Source: Antribacter soli
GTDB lineage: Bacteria; Actinomycetota; Actinomycetes; Actinomycetales; Cellulomonadaceae
Assembly: GCF_021568775.1 (NCBI RefSeq)
Contig: NZ_JAKGSG010000035.1
Span: forward strand, 81,688-145,687
Reading direction: 5' to 3'
DNA length: 64,000 bases
In this document: positions 8,748-17,085 of the stretch, piece by piece
How the letters are laid out: each line of letters begins with the position of its first letter
Position numbering within the stretch: the first letter of the stretch is position 1
The notes under the pieces: generated by a model
Told to the model about the DNA's origin: nothing
What the model saw: the letters and a program-made list of their open reading frames with translations, nothing else
The model's database searches: none
Position numbers and translations under genes: made by a program

Positions 8748-10180
8748 GCCTCGACCTCCGTGCGGTCGCCCGACCACTGCGTGTGGAACGTACCGTCGCG
8801 GTCGACCCGCTTGTAGGTGTGCGCGCCGAAGAAGTCGCGCTGGGCCTGCACCAGGGCGGCCGGCAGTCGCTCGGCCCGCACGCCGTCGTAGTACGCGAGC
8901 GAGGACGAGAACGCCGGCGCGGGCACGCCGTTCTGCGCGGCGCCGGCGACGATGCGGCGCCAGGCCGCGAGCCCGTTGCCCACCGCGTCCGTGAAGTACG
9001 GGTCGGCAAGGAGCAGCGGCAGGTTCGCGTCGCGCTCGTACGCCTCCGTGATGCGGTTGAGGAAGCGGGCACGGATGATGCAGCCGCCGCGCCAGATGCG
9101 GGCCATGGCACCGCGGTCGATGTCCCAGCTGTTCTCCAGCGACGCCGCCGCGATCTGGTCGAAGCCCTGCGAGTACGCCACGACCTTGCTGGCGTACAGC
9201 GCCAGGCGCACGTCCTCGATGAACGCGTCGCGGTCCTTGACCTCCCAGGCCTGCGCGTGCGCGGGCAGGGCGGCGCGCCCGGCCTCGCGCTGCGGCACGG
9301 AGCCGGACAGCGCGCGGGCGAACGTCGCCTCGGCGATACCGGTGATCGGCACACCCAGGTCGAGGCCGTTCTGCACCGTCCAGCGGCCGGTCCCCTTCTG
9401 CTCCGCCTGGTCGAGCACGATGTCGACGAACGCCCGGCCCGTCTCCGCGTCCACGTGCTGCAGCACGTCGGCGGTGATCTCGATGAGGAACGACTCGAGG
9501 TCGCCCGTGTTCCACTGCGCGAAGATCTCGCCGATCTCCCGCGCGGAGGCACCCAGCCCCTGGCGCAGCAGGTCGTACGCCTCGGCGATGAGCTGCATGT
9601 CGGCGTACTCGATGCCGTTGTGCACCATCTTGACGAAGTGCCCGGCGCCGTCGGGGCCCACGTACGTCGCGCACGGCACGCCGTCGACCTTCGCGGAGAT
9701 GTCCTCGAGGATCGGCCCGAGGGACTCGTAGGACTCCCGCGTTCCGCCCGGCATGATCGACGGGCCGTTCAGCGCGCCCTCCTCGCCGCCGGACACGCCC
9801 GTGCCGACGAAGTGCAGGCCCTGGGCCCGCAGCGCGTTCTCGCGGCGGATCGTGTCCGGGAAGTGGGCGTTCCCGGCGTCGACGACGATGTCGCCCTCCT
9901 CGAGGAGCGGCACCAGCTCGTCGATCACCGCGTCCGTCGGCCCACCGGCCTTGACCATGATCACGACCTTGCGGGGGCGCTCGAGCGACGCCACGAAGTC
10001 CGCCATCGACTCGGACGGCACGAAGTCGCCCTCGTGACCCGCCTCCGCGATCAGCGACTCGGTCTTGGCGTACGAGCGGTTGTGCACCGCGACCGTGTAC
10101 CCGTGGCGCGCGAAGTTCCGGGCGAGGTTGCGGCCCATGACCGCGAGCCCGGTGACGCCGATCTGTGCGCGTGCTGACAT
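8744..10180 (-). CDS. gnd: 6-phosphogluconate dehydrogenase, decarboxylating
   Basis: Converts 6-phosphogluconate to ribulose 5-phosphate with release of CO2 and NADPH in the oxidative pentose phosphate pathway. The protein has 478 residues, normal for the long form. The N-terminal Rossmann motif GVTGLAVMGRNLA is followed by VGTGVSGGEEGAL, the catalytic-region KMVHNGIEY and the helical C-terminal domain with ARDYFGAHTY-like FFGAHTYKRVD. Start ATG at 10180 has AAGGAG 10 bases upstream; the open frame extends further 5' but without a better site. Its stop overlaps the GTG of the ATP-grasp ligase, so this is the first gene of a coupled three-gene operon. Confidence 0.96.
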   Translation of the reverse strand: MSARAQIGVTGLAVMGRNLARNFARHGYTVAVHNRSYAKTESLIAEAGHEGDFVPSESMADFVASLERPRKVVIMVKAGGPTDAVIDELVPLLEEGDIVVDAGNAHFPDTIRRENALRAQGLHFVGTGVSGGEEGALNGPSIMPGGTRESYESLGPILEDISAKVDGVPCATYVGPDGAGHFVKMVHNGIEYADMQLIAEAYDLLRQGLGASAREIGEIFAQWNTGDLESFLIEITADVLQHVDAETGRAFVDIVLDQAEQKGTGRWTVQNGLDLGVPITGIAEATFARALSGSVPQREAGRAALPAHAQAWEVKDRDAFIEDVRLALYASKVVAYSQGFDQIAAASLENSWDIDRGAMARIWRGGCIIRARFLNRITEAYERDANLPLLLADPYFTDAVGNGLAAWRRIVAGAAQNGVPAPAFSSSLAYYDGVRAERLPAALVQAQRDFFGAHTYKRVDRDGTFHTQWSGDRTEVEA

Positions 10181-10363
10181 GACTTGCCTGCTCCTTCGAG
10201 TCGGTACGGGCGTGCGGCGCGGCCGCGCCATGGGCCCGTGGTCAGCCTAGTGGCCCGACGCCGGAGCTCACCTCGGGCGTCCACAGGCCGTCCGCCGGGG
10301 CGCCGAGAGGTCACGATCCGGCGACACCGGCGCGTGGTGTGTCGTCGCGACGCGCCGTGCGCG

Positions 10364-10369
10364 TACCGT
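10364..10369 (+). promoter_or_regulatory. -10 element for the DUF3000 gene (leaderless)
   Basis: TACCGT ends 6 bases before the GTG at 10376, placing the likely transcription start on the start codon. Confidence 0.5.
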
Positions 10370-10375
10370 GCTGAC

Positions 10376-11023
10376 GTGACCAGTGGCCCGCCCGCCGGCG
10401 TCCCTGCCGACTTCGTCGCAGCGCTCGACGCCCTGCGCAGCCAGGCGCTGCGCCCCGAGGTCCACCTCACCGAGATTCCCGCCCCGGTGCGCGTCGCCCC
10501 GTACAGCGTGGCGCTCAGCGCCGACGTCGTACCGGGCGCCCCCGAGGGGTCGCACTTCCACGACGACGACGAGGCGCTCGCCACCGGCCGCTTCGTCCTG
10601 CTGCACGATCCGGCGGGCCAGGAGGCCTGGCACGGCACCTTCCGGGTGGTGACGCTCGTGCGGGCGACGCTCGAGCCGGAGATGGCTGCCGACCCGCTCC
10701 TCGCAGACATCGCCTGGGCCTGGGTCACCGAGTGCCTGGAGGGGGCGGGCCTCGACCTCGGGCTGGACGTCCGCGCCGAGGGCGGCACCGTCACACGCGT
10801 GCTCTCCCGCTCGTTCGGGGCGCTCGCCGGCACGCCCGACGCCGTCGACCTCGAGATCCGCGCGTCGTGGACGCCGACCGACCTGAACCTCGGCGCCCAC
10901 CTCGCCGCGTGGGCCGCGCTCCTGTCCACGGCCGCCGGGCTGCCCCCGCTCCCGGTCGGCGTCACGACGCTGACCAGGCGCTTTGCCAGCCGTGCACCCC
11001 GCCGCCCTACGGTGGGTCCATGA
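10376..11023 (+). CDS. DUF3000 family protein
   Basis: A 215-residue actinobacterial protein of unknown function. It matches the DUF3000 pattern of an acidic soluble protein with LHDPAGQEAWHGTFR, a central TLEPEMAADPLLADIAWAWV helix and a C-terminal ASWTPTDLNLGAHLAAWAALL segment. Members commonly sit immediately upstream of ribonuclease D in actinobacteria, as here. Start GTG at 10376 is supported by a -10 hexamer 6 bases upstream. The stop overlaps the rnd ATG (ATGA), so the two are translationally coupled. Divergent from gnd. No catalytic motif is visible. Confidence 0.85.
   Translation: MTSGPPAGVPADFVAALDALRSQALRPEVHLTEIPAPVRVAPYSVALSADVVPGAPEGSHFHDDDEALATGRFVLLHDPAGQEAWHGTFRVVTLVRATLEPEMAADPLLADIAWAWVTECLEGAGLDLGLDVRAEGGTVTRVLSRSFGALAGTPDAVDLEIRASWTPTDLNLGAHLAAWAALLSTAAGLPPLPVGVTTLTRRFASRAPRRPTVGP
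11008..11013 (+). promoter_or_regulatory. Possible internal -10 element before rnd
   Basis: TACGGT ends 6 bases before the rnd ATG at 11020, inside the DUF3000 coding sequence. It could give a leaderless rnd transcript in addition to the coupled one. Confidence 0.35.
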
Positions 11024-12291
11024 GCACCACCCAGTCCGCCTTGCCCGAGCCGACGCAGGTCCCGGGTGACGCGGCGGGCGGGGTGAGCGCCGACGTCGTC
11101 CCCCTGACCGAACCTGCCGACGGGCTGCCGCCCGTCGTCGAGACGCCCGCCGCCCTCGCGCTCGTCGTGGAGGCGTTCGCCGCGGGCACCGGCCCCGTGG
11201 CCGCCGACGCCGAGCGGGCGTCCGGCTACCGCTACGGCCAGGCGACGTACCTCGTGCAGCTGCGGCGCGCCGGTGCGGGCACCGCGCTCGTCGACCCGGT
11301 CCGCGTGCCGGACCTCTCCGCGCTCGGCGAGGCCCTGGGTGACGCCGAGCTCGTGCTGCACGCCGCGTCCCAGGACCTGCCCGGCCTCGCCGAGCACGGG
11401 ATCCGTCCGGCGCGGATCTTCGACACCGAGCTCGCCGCCCGGCTCCTGGGGATGGAGCGGGTGGGGCTCGCCGCCGTCGTCGCCGACGTGCTGGGGCTGG
11501 GCCTGGCCAAGGAGCACTCCGCCGTCGACTGGTCCACCCGGCCGCTGCCCGAGGACTGGCTGCGCTACGCCGCCCTGGACGTCGAGGTGCTCGTGGAGCT
11601 GCGCGACCGGCTCGCCGAGCGGCTGGAGGTCGCGGGCAAGGCGGACTGGGCCGCGCAGGAGTTCGAGGCCGTGCGCCTCGCGCCCCCGCCCGCGCCCCGG
11701 GTGGACCCCTGGCGCCGCACCTCCGGCATGCACGTGCTGCGCGAGGCGCGCCAGATGGCCGTCGTCCGGTCCCTCTGGCGCGCCCGCGACGCGAGCGCCC
11801 GCGCGCGCGACGTCTCCCCCGGCCGCGTCCTGCCCGACCGCGCGATCGTCGCCGCCGCCCGCACCCTGCCCCGGTCGGTCCCGCAGCTCGTCGCCATCCC
11901 GGAGTTCGCGGGCAAGGGCACCCGCCGGCGCGCCGCCTACTGGCAGCACGCCATCGACGAGGCGCTCGCCCTGCCGGCCGAGACCCTGCCGTCGGTGCGC
12001 GGCCCGCGCACCGACGCGCCGCCGCCGCCGCGCGGCTGGGCCGACCGCGACCCTGCCGCCGCCCGGCGCCTGACCGTCTCGCGCGACATCGTGACCGCGC
12101 TCTCGGAGAAGCTCGCCGTACCCGTGGAGAACCTCCTGCAGCCCGACGCCCTGCGCCGGCTGTGCTGGACCCCGCCGCAGCCGACCGACACCGAGTCCGT
12201 CGCCGCGTTCCTGCGCGACCGCGGCGCGCGCGAGTGGCAGGTCGGCCTCCTGGCGGAGCCGATCGCGGAGGCGTTCGGGCACTCCGGATAG
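11020..12291 (+). CDS. rnd: Ribonuclease D (3'-5' exonuclease with HRDC domain)
   Basis: A 423-residue RNase D-like exonuclease for tRNA/stable RNA 3' processing. The DEDD exonuclease signature is visible: DAERAS near 66 (DxE), the second motif in LVLHAASQDLP, and YAALDVEVL as the final YxxxD motif. An HRDC domain follows near residues 235-310, starting after VDPWRRTSG. The N-terminal 40 residues are a low-complexity tail. The ATG overlaps the DUF3000 stop by four bases. The FemAB-type gene begins 11 bases downstream. In mycobacteria the equivalent gene lies next to dxs; here dxs is 43 kb away. Confidence 0.93.
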   Translation: MSTTQSALPEPTQVPGDAAGGVSADVVPLTEPADGLPPVVETPAALALVVEAFAAGTGPVAADAERASGYRYGQATYLVQLRRAGAGTALVDPVRVPDLSALGEALGDAELVLHAASQDLPGLAEHGIRPARIFDTELAARLLGMERVGLAAVVADVLGLGLAKEHSAVDWSTRPLPEDWLRYAALDVEVLVELRDRLAERLEVAGKADWAAQEFEAVRLAPPPAPRVDPWRRTSGMHVLREARQMAVVRSLWRARDASARARDVSPGRVLPDRAIVAAARTLPRSVPQLVAIPEFAGKGTRRRAAYWQHAIDEALALPAETLPSVRGPRTDAPPPPRGWADRDPAAARRLTVSRDIVTALSEKLAVPVENLLQPDALRRLCWTPPQPTDTESVAAFLRDRGAREWQVGLLAEPIAEAFGHSG

Positions 12292-12294
12292 AGT
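12289..12294 (+). promoter_or_regulatory. -10 element for the FemAB-type gene (leaderless)
   Basis: TAGAGT overlaps the rnd stop codon and ends 7 bases before the ATG at 12302. Confidence 0.5.
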
Positions 12295-12301
12295 TTGTGC
12301 C

Positions 12302-13381
12302 ATGTCCGTTCTGCCCCCTGTGCTGCCTTCCGGTCCGCTCACCGGCCCCCTCGCCGTCGACATCGTCACCGACCGCGTCGCCTGGGACCGCGAGGTCCTG
12401 GCGCTCGGCGGCCACCCGCTCCAGCTCTGGGGCTGGGGCGAGGTCAAGGCGGCGGGCGCCTGGAGGGCGCACCGGCTGCGGGTGATGCTCCCCGGCGGGG
12501 CGACGGCGGGGCTCGCGCAGGTGCTGGTCCGGCCGCTGCCGGCGCAGTTCAGGGCGCTCTCCTACGTGCCGCGCGGACCGGTCGTCGCCCACCGCTACGG
12601 CGGCGAGACGGCGAAGGTGGTCTACGGCGTCGGTGACGACGACACGCGCGCGGCCGTCAGCCAGGCCGTCACGGACTGGTGCCGCGAGAACGTGGGTGGG
12701 GTCGGCATCACCCTCGAGCCCGACTGGCCCGCCGGCACCCGCCTGGAGCTGCCCGGGCGCCGGTACGCGCCGAACCAGATCCTGATCCCGAGCACGCTGA
12801 TCCTGGACCTCACCAAGCCCGCCGACGAGCTCCTCGCGGGCATGCGCAAGTCCACCCGGTACGAGATCCGCAAGGGCAGCCGCGCGGGCCTCGACATCCG
12901 CCGGGTCACGGACGACAAGGAGGTGCTGCGCGTGCTCGACGTCTACAAGGAGACCGCCGAGCGGGCCGGCTTCGCCATCCACTCCGACGAGTACTACCTC
13001 GACGTCCACCGGTCGCTGGGCGACAAGTCCGTGCTGGTGGCCACTTACGTCGACGACGTGCCCGCGTGCTTCGCGTGGTGCGTGAACTCGGCCAGCACAT
13101 CGTTCCTGCTGTACGGCGGCGGCAACGACGCCGGCCGCAAGGCCACGGCCACCGCGCCGACCTACTGGCGCACCATCGAGATCGCCCAGGAGGCCGGCCT
13201 CGTCCGGTACGACATGAACGGCCTGCTCAACGACGGGATCAGCGAGTTCAAGCGCAGCTTCGCGCAGCATACGGACGAGCTCGTCGGCTCCATCGACGTG
13301 CCGTTCTCGCGCTGGTACTCCACCTGGAACAGCGCGCTGCCGACGGCGAAGAAGGTCGTCCGCAAGCTCCGCGGGCACTGA
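12302..13381 (+). CDS. FemAB/FemX-type aminoacyltransferase (GNAT fold), peptidoglycan bridge family
   Basis: A 359-residue soluble protein with two GNAT-like lobes typical of Fem transferases. These use aminoacyl-tRNA to add residues to the lipid II stem peptide. Family hallmarks are LWGWGEVKAAGAW near residue 41, KSTRYEIRKGSRAGLDIRR near 183, the KETAERAGFAIHSDEYYLD stretch near 220 and the C-terminal YDMNGLLNDGISEFKRSF near 302, where FemX proteins bind substrate. Actinobacterial homologues are diverse and some may act on other acceptors. Together with the ATP-grasp ligase at 7443-8747 it gives two candidate cross-bridge enzymes within 5 kb. Followed by a strong hairpin. Confidence 0.85.
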   Translation: MSVLPPVLPSGPLTGPLAVDIVTDRVAWDREVLALGGHPLQLWGWGEVKAAGAWRAHRLRVMLPGGATAGLAQVLVRPLPAQFRALSYVPRGPVVAHRYGGETAKVVYGVGDDDTRAAVSQAVTDWCRENVGGVGITLEPDWPAGTRLELPGRRYAPNQILIPSTLILDLTKPADELLAGMRKSTRYEIRKGSRAGLDIRRVTDDKEVLRVLDVYKETAERAGFAIHSDEYYLDVHRSLGDKSVLVATYVDDVPACFAWCVNSASTSFLLYGGGNDAGRKATATAPTYWRTIEIAQEAGLVRYDMNGLLNDGISEFKRSFAQHTDELVGSIDVPFSRWYSTWNSALPTAKKVVRKLRGH

Positions 13382-13398
13382 CCGCCCCCTTGCCGTCC

Positions 13399-13446
13399 GG
13401 TTGTCAGAAGATCCCCTGTCCATGCACCGGGGATCTTCTGACAACC
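13399..13446 (+). terminator. Perfect 18-bp hairpin after the FemAB-type gene
   Basis: Arms 13399-13416 and 13429-13446 are perfect inverted copies with a 12-base loop. It starts 18 bases after the stop at 13381. There is no T-run, which is common for actinobacterial terminators. Confidence 0.7.
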
Positions 13447-13468
13447 CAGGGCGGCGCGACCCTCGACG

Positions 13469-13483
13469 TGATACTGCGTATCA
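13469..13483. promoter_or_regulatory. Candidate operator upstream of the thiolase-fadB operon
   Basis: TGATACTGCGTATCA is a perfect 6-3-6 dyad about 130 bases before the thiolase start. Fatty-acid genes are often controlled by TetR or GntR repressors binding such dyads. No regulator is adjacent, so assignment is speculative. Confidence 0.35.
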
Positions 13484-13610
13484 TGCTCGGACCGCATTTG
13501 CGCGGACCCCGTCTCACCAAGTGCGTGCTTTTTACCGATACCCGCGGTAGCGTGTAACGCGTGAGAGCGGCGTCGCTCACGGACGCCGCCGTCCCTACCC
13601 AGGAGCTGCC

Positions 13611-14855
13611 ATGACCGAGTCCCCCCGGCGGCGTGCCGTACGCGACGTCGTCTTCGTCGAGGGCGTCCGCACGCCCTTCGGCAAGGCGAAGCCGGACGGC
13701 ATCTACGCCGAGACCCGCGCCGACGACCTGATGGTGAAGCTGGTGCGCGAGCTGCTGCGCCGCAACCCCGAGCTGCCGCCGGAGCGCATCGACGAGGTCG
13801 CGATCGCGGCCACCACGCAGCAGGGCGACCAGGGCCTCACCCTGGGCCGGACGGTCGGCGTGCTCGCCGGCCTCCCGCGCAGCGTCCCCGGCTACGCGAT
13901 CGACCGCATGTGTGCCGGCGGCATGACCGCGGTGACCAGCACGGCGGCCGGCATCGCGATGGGCGCCGCGGACATCGCGATCGCGGGCGGCGTGGAGCAC
14001 ATGGGCCGCCACCCGATGGGCTTCGACGCGGACGTGAACCCCCGCTTCGTCTCGGAGCGCCTCGTCGACGCCCAGGCCCTCAACATGGGCGTGACGGCGG
14101 AGAACCTGCACGACAAGTTCCCGCACCTGACCAAGGAGCGCGCCGACGCCTACGCCGTCGACAGCCAGGCCAAGTACGCGAAGGCCGTCGCCAACGGCGA
14201 CGTCGGCCCCGAGCTGGTCCCCGTGGCCGTCCGCTCCGCCACGCAGGGCTGGGGCCTGGCCACCGCCGACGAGCTGCCCCGGCCCGGCACCACGGTCGAG
14301 GCCATCAAGGACCTCAAGACGCCGTTCCGACCGGGCGGCCGCGTGACCGCAGGCAACGCCTCGCCGCTCACGGACGGCGCCACCGCGTCGATCGTCGCGG
14401 CCGGCGACGTCGCCGCGGAGCTGGGCCTGCCGGTCCGGATGCGCCTCGTCTCCTACGCCTTCGCCGGCGTCGCCCCGGAGATCATGGGCTACGGCCCGGT
14501 CCCGGCCACGGACAAGGCCCTCAAGCAGGCGGGCCTGACCATCGAGGACATCGGCCTGTTCGAGATCAACGAGGCCTTCGCCGTGCAGGTCCTGTCCTTC
14601 CTGGACCACTACGGCATCGCCGACGACGACCCGCGCGTCAACCCCTACGGCGGCGCCATCGCGATGGGTCACCCCCTCGCGTCGTCGGGCGTGCGGCTGA
14701 TGACCCAGCTCGCCCGCCAGTTCGAGCAGCACCCCGAGGTGCGCTACGGCATCACGTCGATGTGCGTGGGCCTCGGCCAGGGCGGCACCGTCGTCTGGGA
14801 GAACCCGCACCACGCCGACTACTCCGGCCACACGAGCACCGACGGGGAGAACTGA
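13611..14855 (+). CDS. fadA: Acetyl-CoA acyltransferase (thiolase)
   Basis: Thiolase of the final beta-oxidation step, cleaving 3-ketoacyl-CoA with CoA. The 414-residue protein has the nucleophilic Cys101 in DRMCAGGM, the NEAFAV motif, His354 in GGAIAMGHPLASSG and the second Cys385 in SMCVGLGQGG. AGGAG lies 6 bases before the ATG. The fadB-like gene follows after 3 bases, so the two are one operon forming the trifunctional complex. A dyad at 13469-13483 lies upstream. The family does not distinguish degradative from biosynthetic thiolase, but the fadB neighbour favours beta-oxidation. Confidence 0.95.
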   Translation: MTESPRRRAVRDVVFVEGVRTPFGKAKPDGIYAETRADDLMVKLVRELLRRNPELPPERIDEVAIAATTQQGDQGLTLGRTVGVLAGLPRSVPGYAIDRMCAGGMTAVTSTAAGIAMGAADIAIAGGVEHMGRHPMGFDADVNPRFVSERLVDAQALNMGVTAENLHDKFPHLTKERADAYAVDSQAKYAKAVANGDVGPELVPVAVRSATQGWGLATADELPRPGTTVEAIKDLKTPFRPGGRVTAGNASPLTDGATASIVAAGDVAAELGLPVRMRLVSYAFAGVAPEIMGYGPVPATDKALKQAGLTIEDIGLFEINEAFAVQVLSFLDHYGIADDDPRVNPYGGAIAMGHPLASSGVRLMTQLARQFEQHPEVRYGITSMCVGLGQGGTVVWENPHHADYSGHTSTDGEN

Positions 14856-14858
14856 CCT

Positions 14859-16988
14859 GTGACCGAGAACACCACCGCAGCGCGCGCCGAGCGCGTGACG
14901 CACGCCCTCGTCCGCGACGTGACCCTACCCGGGGCCGCGGGCACGCTCGCGCTGATCACGCTGGACAACGGCCTCGACCACACCAAGCCGAACACGCTCG
15001 GCCCGCAGGGCATGGCGGAGATCACCGCCGCGCTGGAGCGGGTCCGCGAGCGCGCGGCCGCCGGCGAGATCGCCGCCGTCGCCGTCACGGGCAAGCCGTA
15101 CTTCCTCGCCGCGGGCGCCGACCTGCTCGGCGTCGCCCAGGTGACGGACCGCGAGCAGGCGCTCGAGCTGGGCCTCTCCGGCCACCGCGCGTACTCGATC
15201 CTCGGTGACCTCTCGGCCACCACGGGCGTGCCGACGTTCGCGTTCGTCAACGGCCTCGCGCTCGGCGGCGGCCTGGAGATCGCACTGAACTGCGACTACC
15301 GCACGGTCGCCTCCGACGCCGCCGCGCTCGGTCTGCCGGAGACCGGCCTGGGCCTGGTTCCCGGTTGGGGCGGCGCCTACCTGGTGCCGCGCCTCGTGGG
15401 CGTCGAGAAGGCCATGGAGGTCATCCTCGCCCGCCCGGCGCAGCAGAAGCCGTACAAGCCGGCCGAGGCGCTCGAGATCGGCCTCGTCGACGCACTGCTC
15501 GAGGCGTCCGACTTCCTCGAGCAGTCCATCGTGTGGGCGGCGAAGGTCGTCACCGGCGAGGTCCAGGTGCCGCGCCGCGAGCTCGACCCCGCCCCGGTGT
15601 GGGACGCCGTCGTGGCCGGCACCCGGCGGCTCCTGGACGCCACCGTCCACGGCTCCCGCCCCGCGCCGTACCGCGCGCTCGACCTGATCGCCGCGGCCCG
15701 CACGGCCACGCGCGAGGAGGCGTTCGCCGCCGAGGACGAGGCCCTCGCGGACCTCATCATGAGCGACGAGATGCGCGCGAGCGTCTACGCGTTCGGCCTG
15801 GTGTCCGGCGGCAAGAAGCCCGCCGGCGCACCCGACTCGAAGCTCGCCCGCCCGGTGACGCGCGTCGGCATCGTCGGCGCCGGACTCATGGCCGCGCAGA
15901 TCGCGCTGCTGTTCGCCCAGCGCCTCCAGGTGCCGGTGGTCATGCGCGACCTCGACCAGGAGCGCGTCGACAAGGGCCTCGGCTTCGTGCGCGAGCAGGT
16001 GGAGAAGCTGGTCGCCCGCGGACGGATGTCCGCCGGTACGGCCGCCCGCATCGTCGGCTCGGTGCACGGCACCACCGAGATCGGCGACCTCGCGTCGTGC
16101 GACTTCGTGATCGAGGCCGTCACCGAGGTCATGGGCCTGAAGAAGAAGGTCTTCGCCGAGCTCGAGGGCATCATCTCTCCCGAGACGATCCTCGCGACGA
16201 ACACCTCCGCCCTCTCCATCACCGAGATGGCCGCGGACCTGGAGCACCCGGAGCGGGTCGTGGGCATCCACTTCTTCAACCCGGTCGCGCAGATGCCGCT
16301 CGTCGAGGTCATCCACGCGGAGAAGACCGCCGACGAGGCGCTCGCCACCGCGTTCGCGGTCACGAAGAAGCTTCGCAAGACGGCCGTCCTCGTCAAGGAC
16401 CGCCCGGGCTTCGTGGTGAACCGCCTGCTCGTGCTCGTCATGGGCAAGGTCGTCGAGGCCATCGAGAACGGCACGCCGGTCGAGGTTGCCGACGAGGCGC
16501 TCTACCCCCTCGGCTTCCCGATGCCGACGTTCGAGCTGTTCGACCTCGTCGGCCCGGCCGTGGGCCTGCACGTCCTCACGTCGCTGCGCGAGGACCTGGG
16601 CGACCGGTTCCCGAGGTCGGCCGGCCTGGAGAAGATCGTCGCCGAGGGCACGCGTGTCGTGCTCGACGCCCCGGCGAGGGGCCTGCACAAGCCGGTCGAC
16701 CCGGCGATCCAGGAGGCCTTCGGCCCCGCCCGCGCGGGCCGGCCCGGCGTGCTCGACGGCCCCGGCGTCCTCGACTCGGTGCTGACGGCCCTCACGGTCG
16801 AGGTCGGGCACATGCTCGAGGAGGGCGTGGTCGCCGGCCCGCCGCAGATCGACCTCTGCATGATCCTGGGTGCCGGCTGGGGCTTCCACACGGGCGGCAT
16901 CACCCCCTACCTGGACCGCACGGGTTACTCCGAGAAGGTCCTGGGCCGCCGGCTGCTGCCGGACGGCGTGGCGAACGTCCCCTCCTGA
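14859..16988 (+). CDS. fadB: 3-hydroxyacyl-CoA dehydrogenase / enoyl-CoA hydratase (FadB-type)
   Basis: A 709-residue bifunctional beta-oxidation enzyme. The N-terminal crotonase domain (about 20-215) has the oxyanion/catalytic segments GGGLEIAL with Glu140 and GLPETGLGLVPGWGG with Glu161. The dehydrogenase part has the NAD motif GIVGAGLMA at 337-345 and the HFFNPVAQMPLVEVI segment, with two helical C-terminal domains after about residue 515. It starts with GTG three bases after the thiolase stop. A large palindrome lies 10 bases past the stop. Soluble; expected to pair with the thiolase. Confidence 0.95.
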   Translation: MTENTTAARAERVTHALVRDVTLPGAAGTLALITLDNGLDHTKPNTLGPQGMAEITAALERVRERAAAGEIAAVAVTGKPYFLAAGADLLGVAQVTDREQALELGLSGHRAYSILGDLSATTGVPTFAFVNGLALGGGLEIALNCDYRTVASDAAALGLPETGLGLVPGWGGAYLVPRLVGVEKAMEVILARPAQQKPYKPAEALEIGLVDALLEASDFLEQSIVWAAKVVTGEVQVPRRELDPAPVWDAVVAGTRRLLDATVHGSRPAPYRALDLIAAARTATREEAFAAEDEALADLIMSDEMRASVYAFGLVSGGKKPAGAPDSKLARPVTRVGIVGAGLMAAQIALLFAQRLQVPVVMRDLDQERVDKGLGFVREQVEKLVARGRMSAGTAARIVGSVHGTTEIGDLASCDFVIEAVTEVMGLKKKVFAELEGIISPETILATNTSALSITEMAADLEHPERVVGIHFFNPVAQMPLVEVIHAEKTADEALATAFAVTKKLRKTAVLVKDRPGFVVNRLLVLVMGKVVEAIENGTPVEVADEALYPLGFPMPTFELFDLVGPAVGLHVLTSLREDLGDRFPRSAGLEKIVAEGTRVVLDAPARGLHKPVDPAIQEAFGPARAGRPGVLDGPGVLDSVLTALTVEVGHMLEEGVVAGPPQIDLCMILGAGWGFHTGGITPYLDRTGYSEKVLGRRLLPDGVANVPS

Positions 16989-16998
16989 CGCTCGGTGA

Positions 16999-17042
16999 TG
17001 CCGAGGTAGTAGGTCCGTCCGGACGGACCTACTACCTCGGCA
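16999..17042. terminator. 44-bp perfect palindrome after fadB, also a member of a dispersed repeat family
   Basis: Positions 16999-17020 and 17021-17042 are exact inverted copies with no spacer. As RNA it can form a long hairpin 10 bases past the fadB stop and so act as a terminator, without a T-run. Its half contains TGCCGAGGTAG, four bases, then TCCGTCCGG. The same two blocks with the same four-base spacing recur (inverted) in the repeat cluster at 46996-47123. Confidence 0.7.
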
Positions 17043-17085
17043 GGCCCTGCGAGACCGTTTGTCCGGACTGTGACATCATCCCGGC

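Noticed and set aside
5163..8816. 1217-residue plus-strand open frame
   Set aside because: It runs antisense to zapE, the SDR-like gene and the ATP-grasp ligase, all with recognisable motifs. It is Arg/Gly/Val-rich with no domain.
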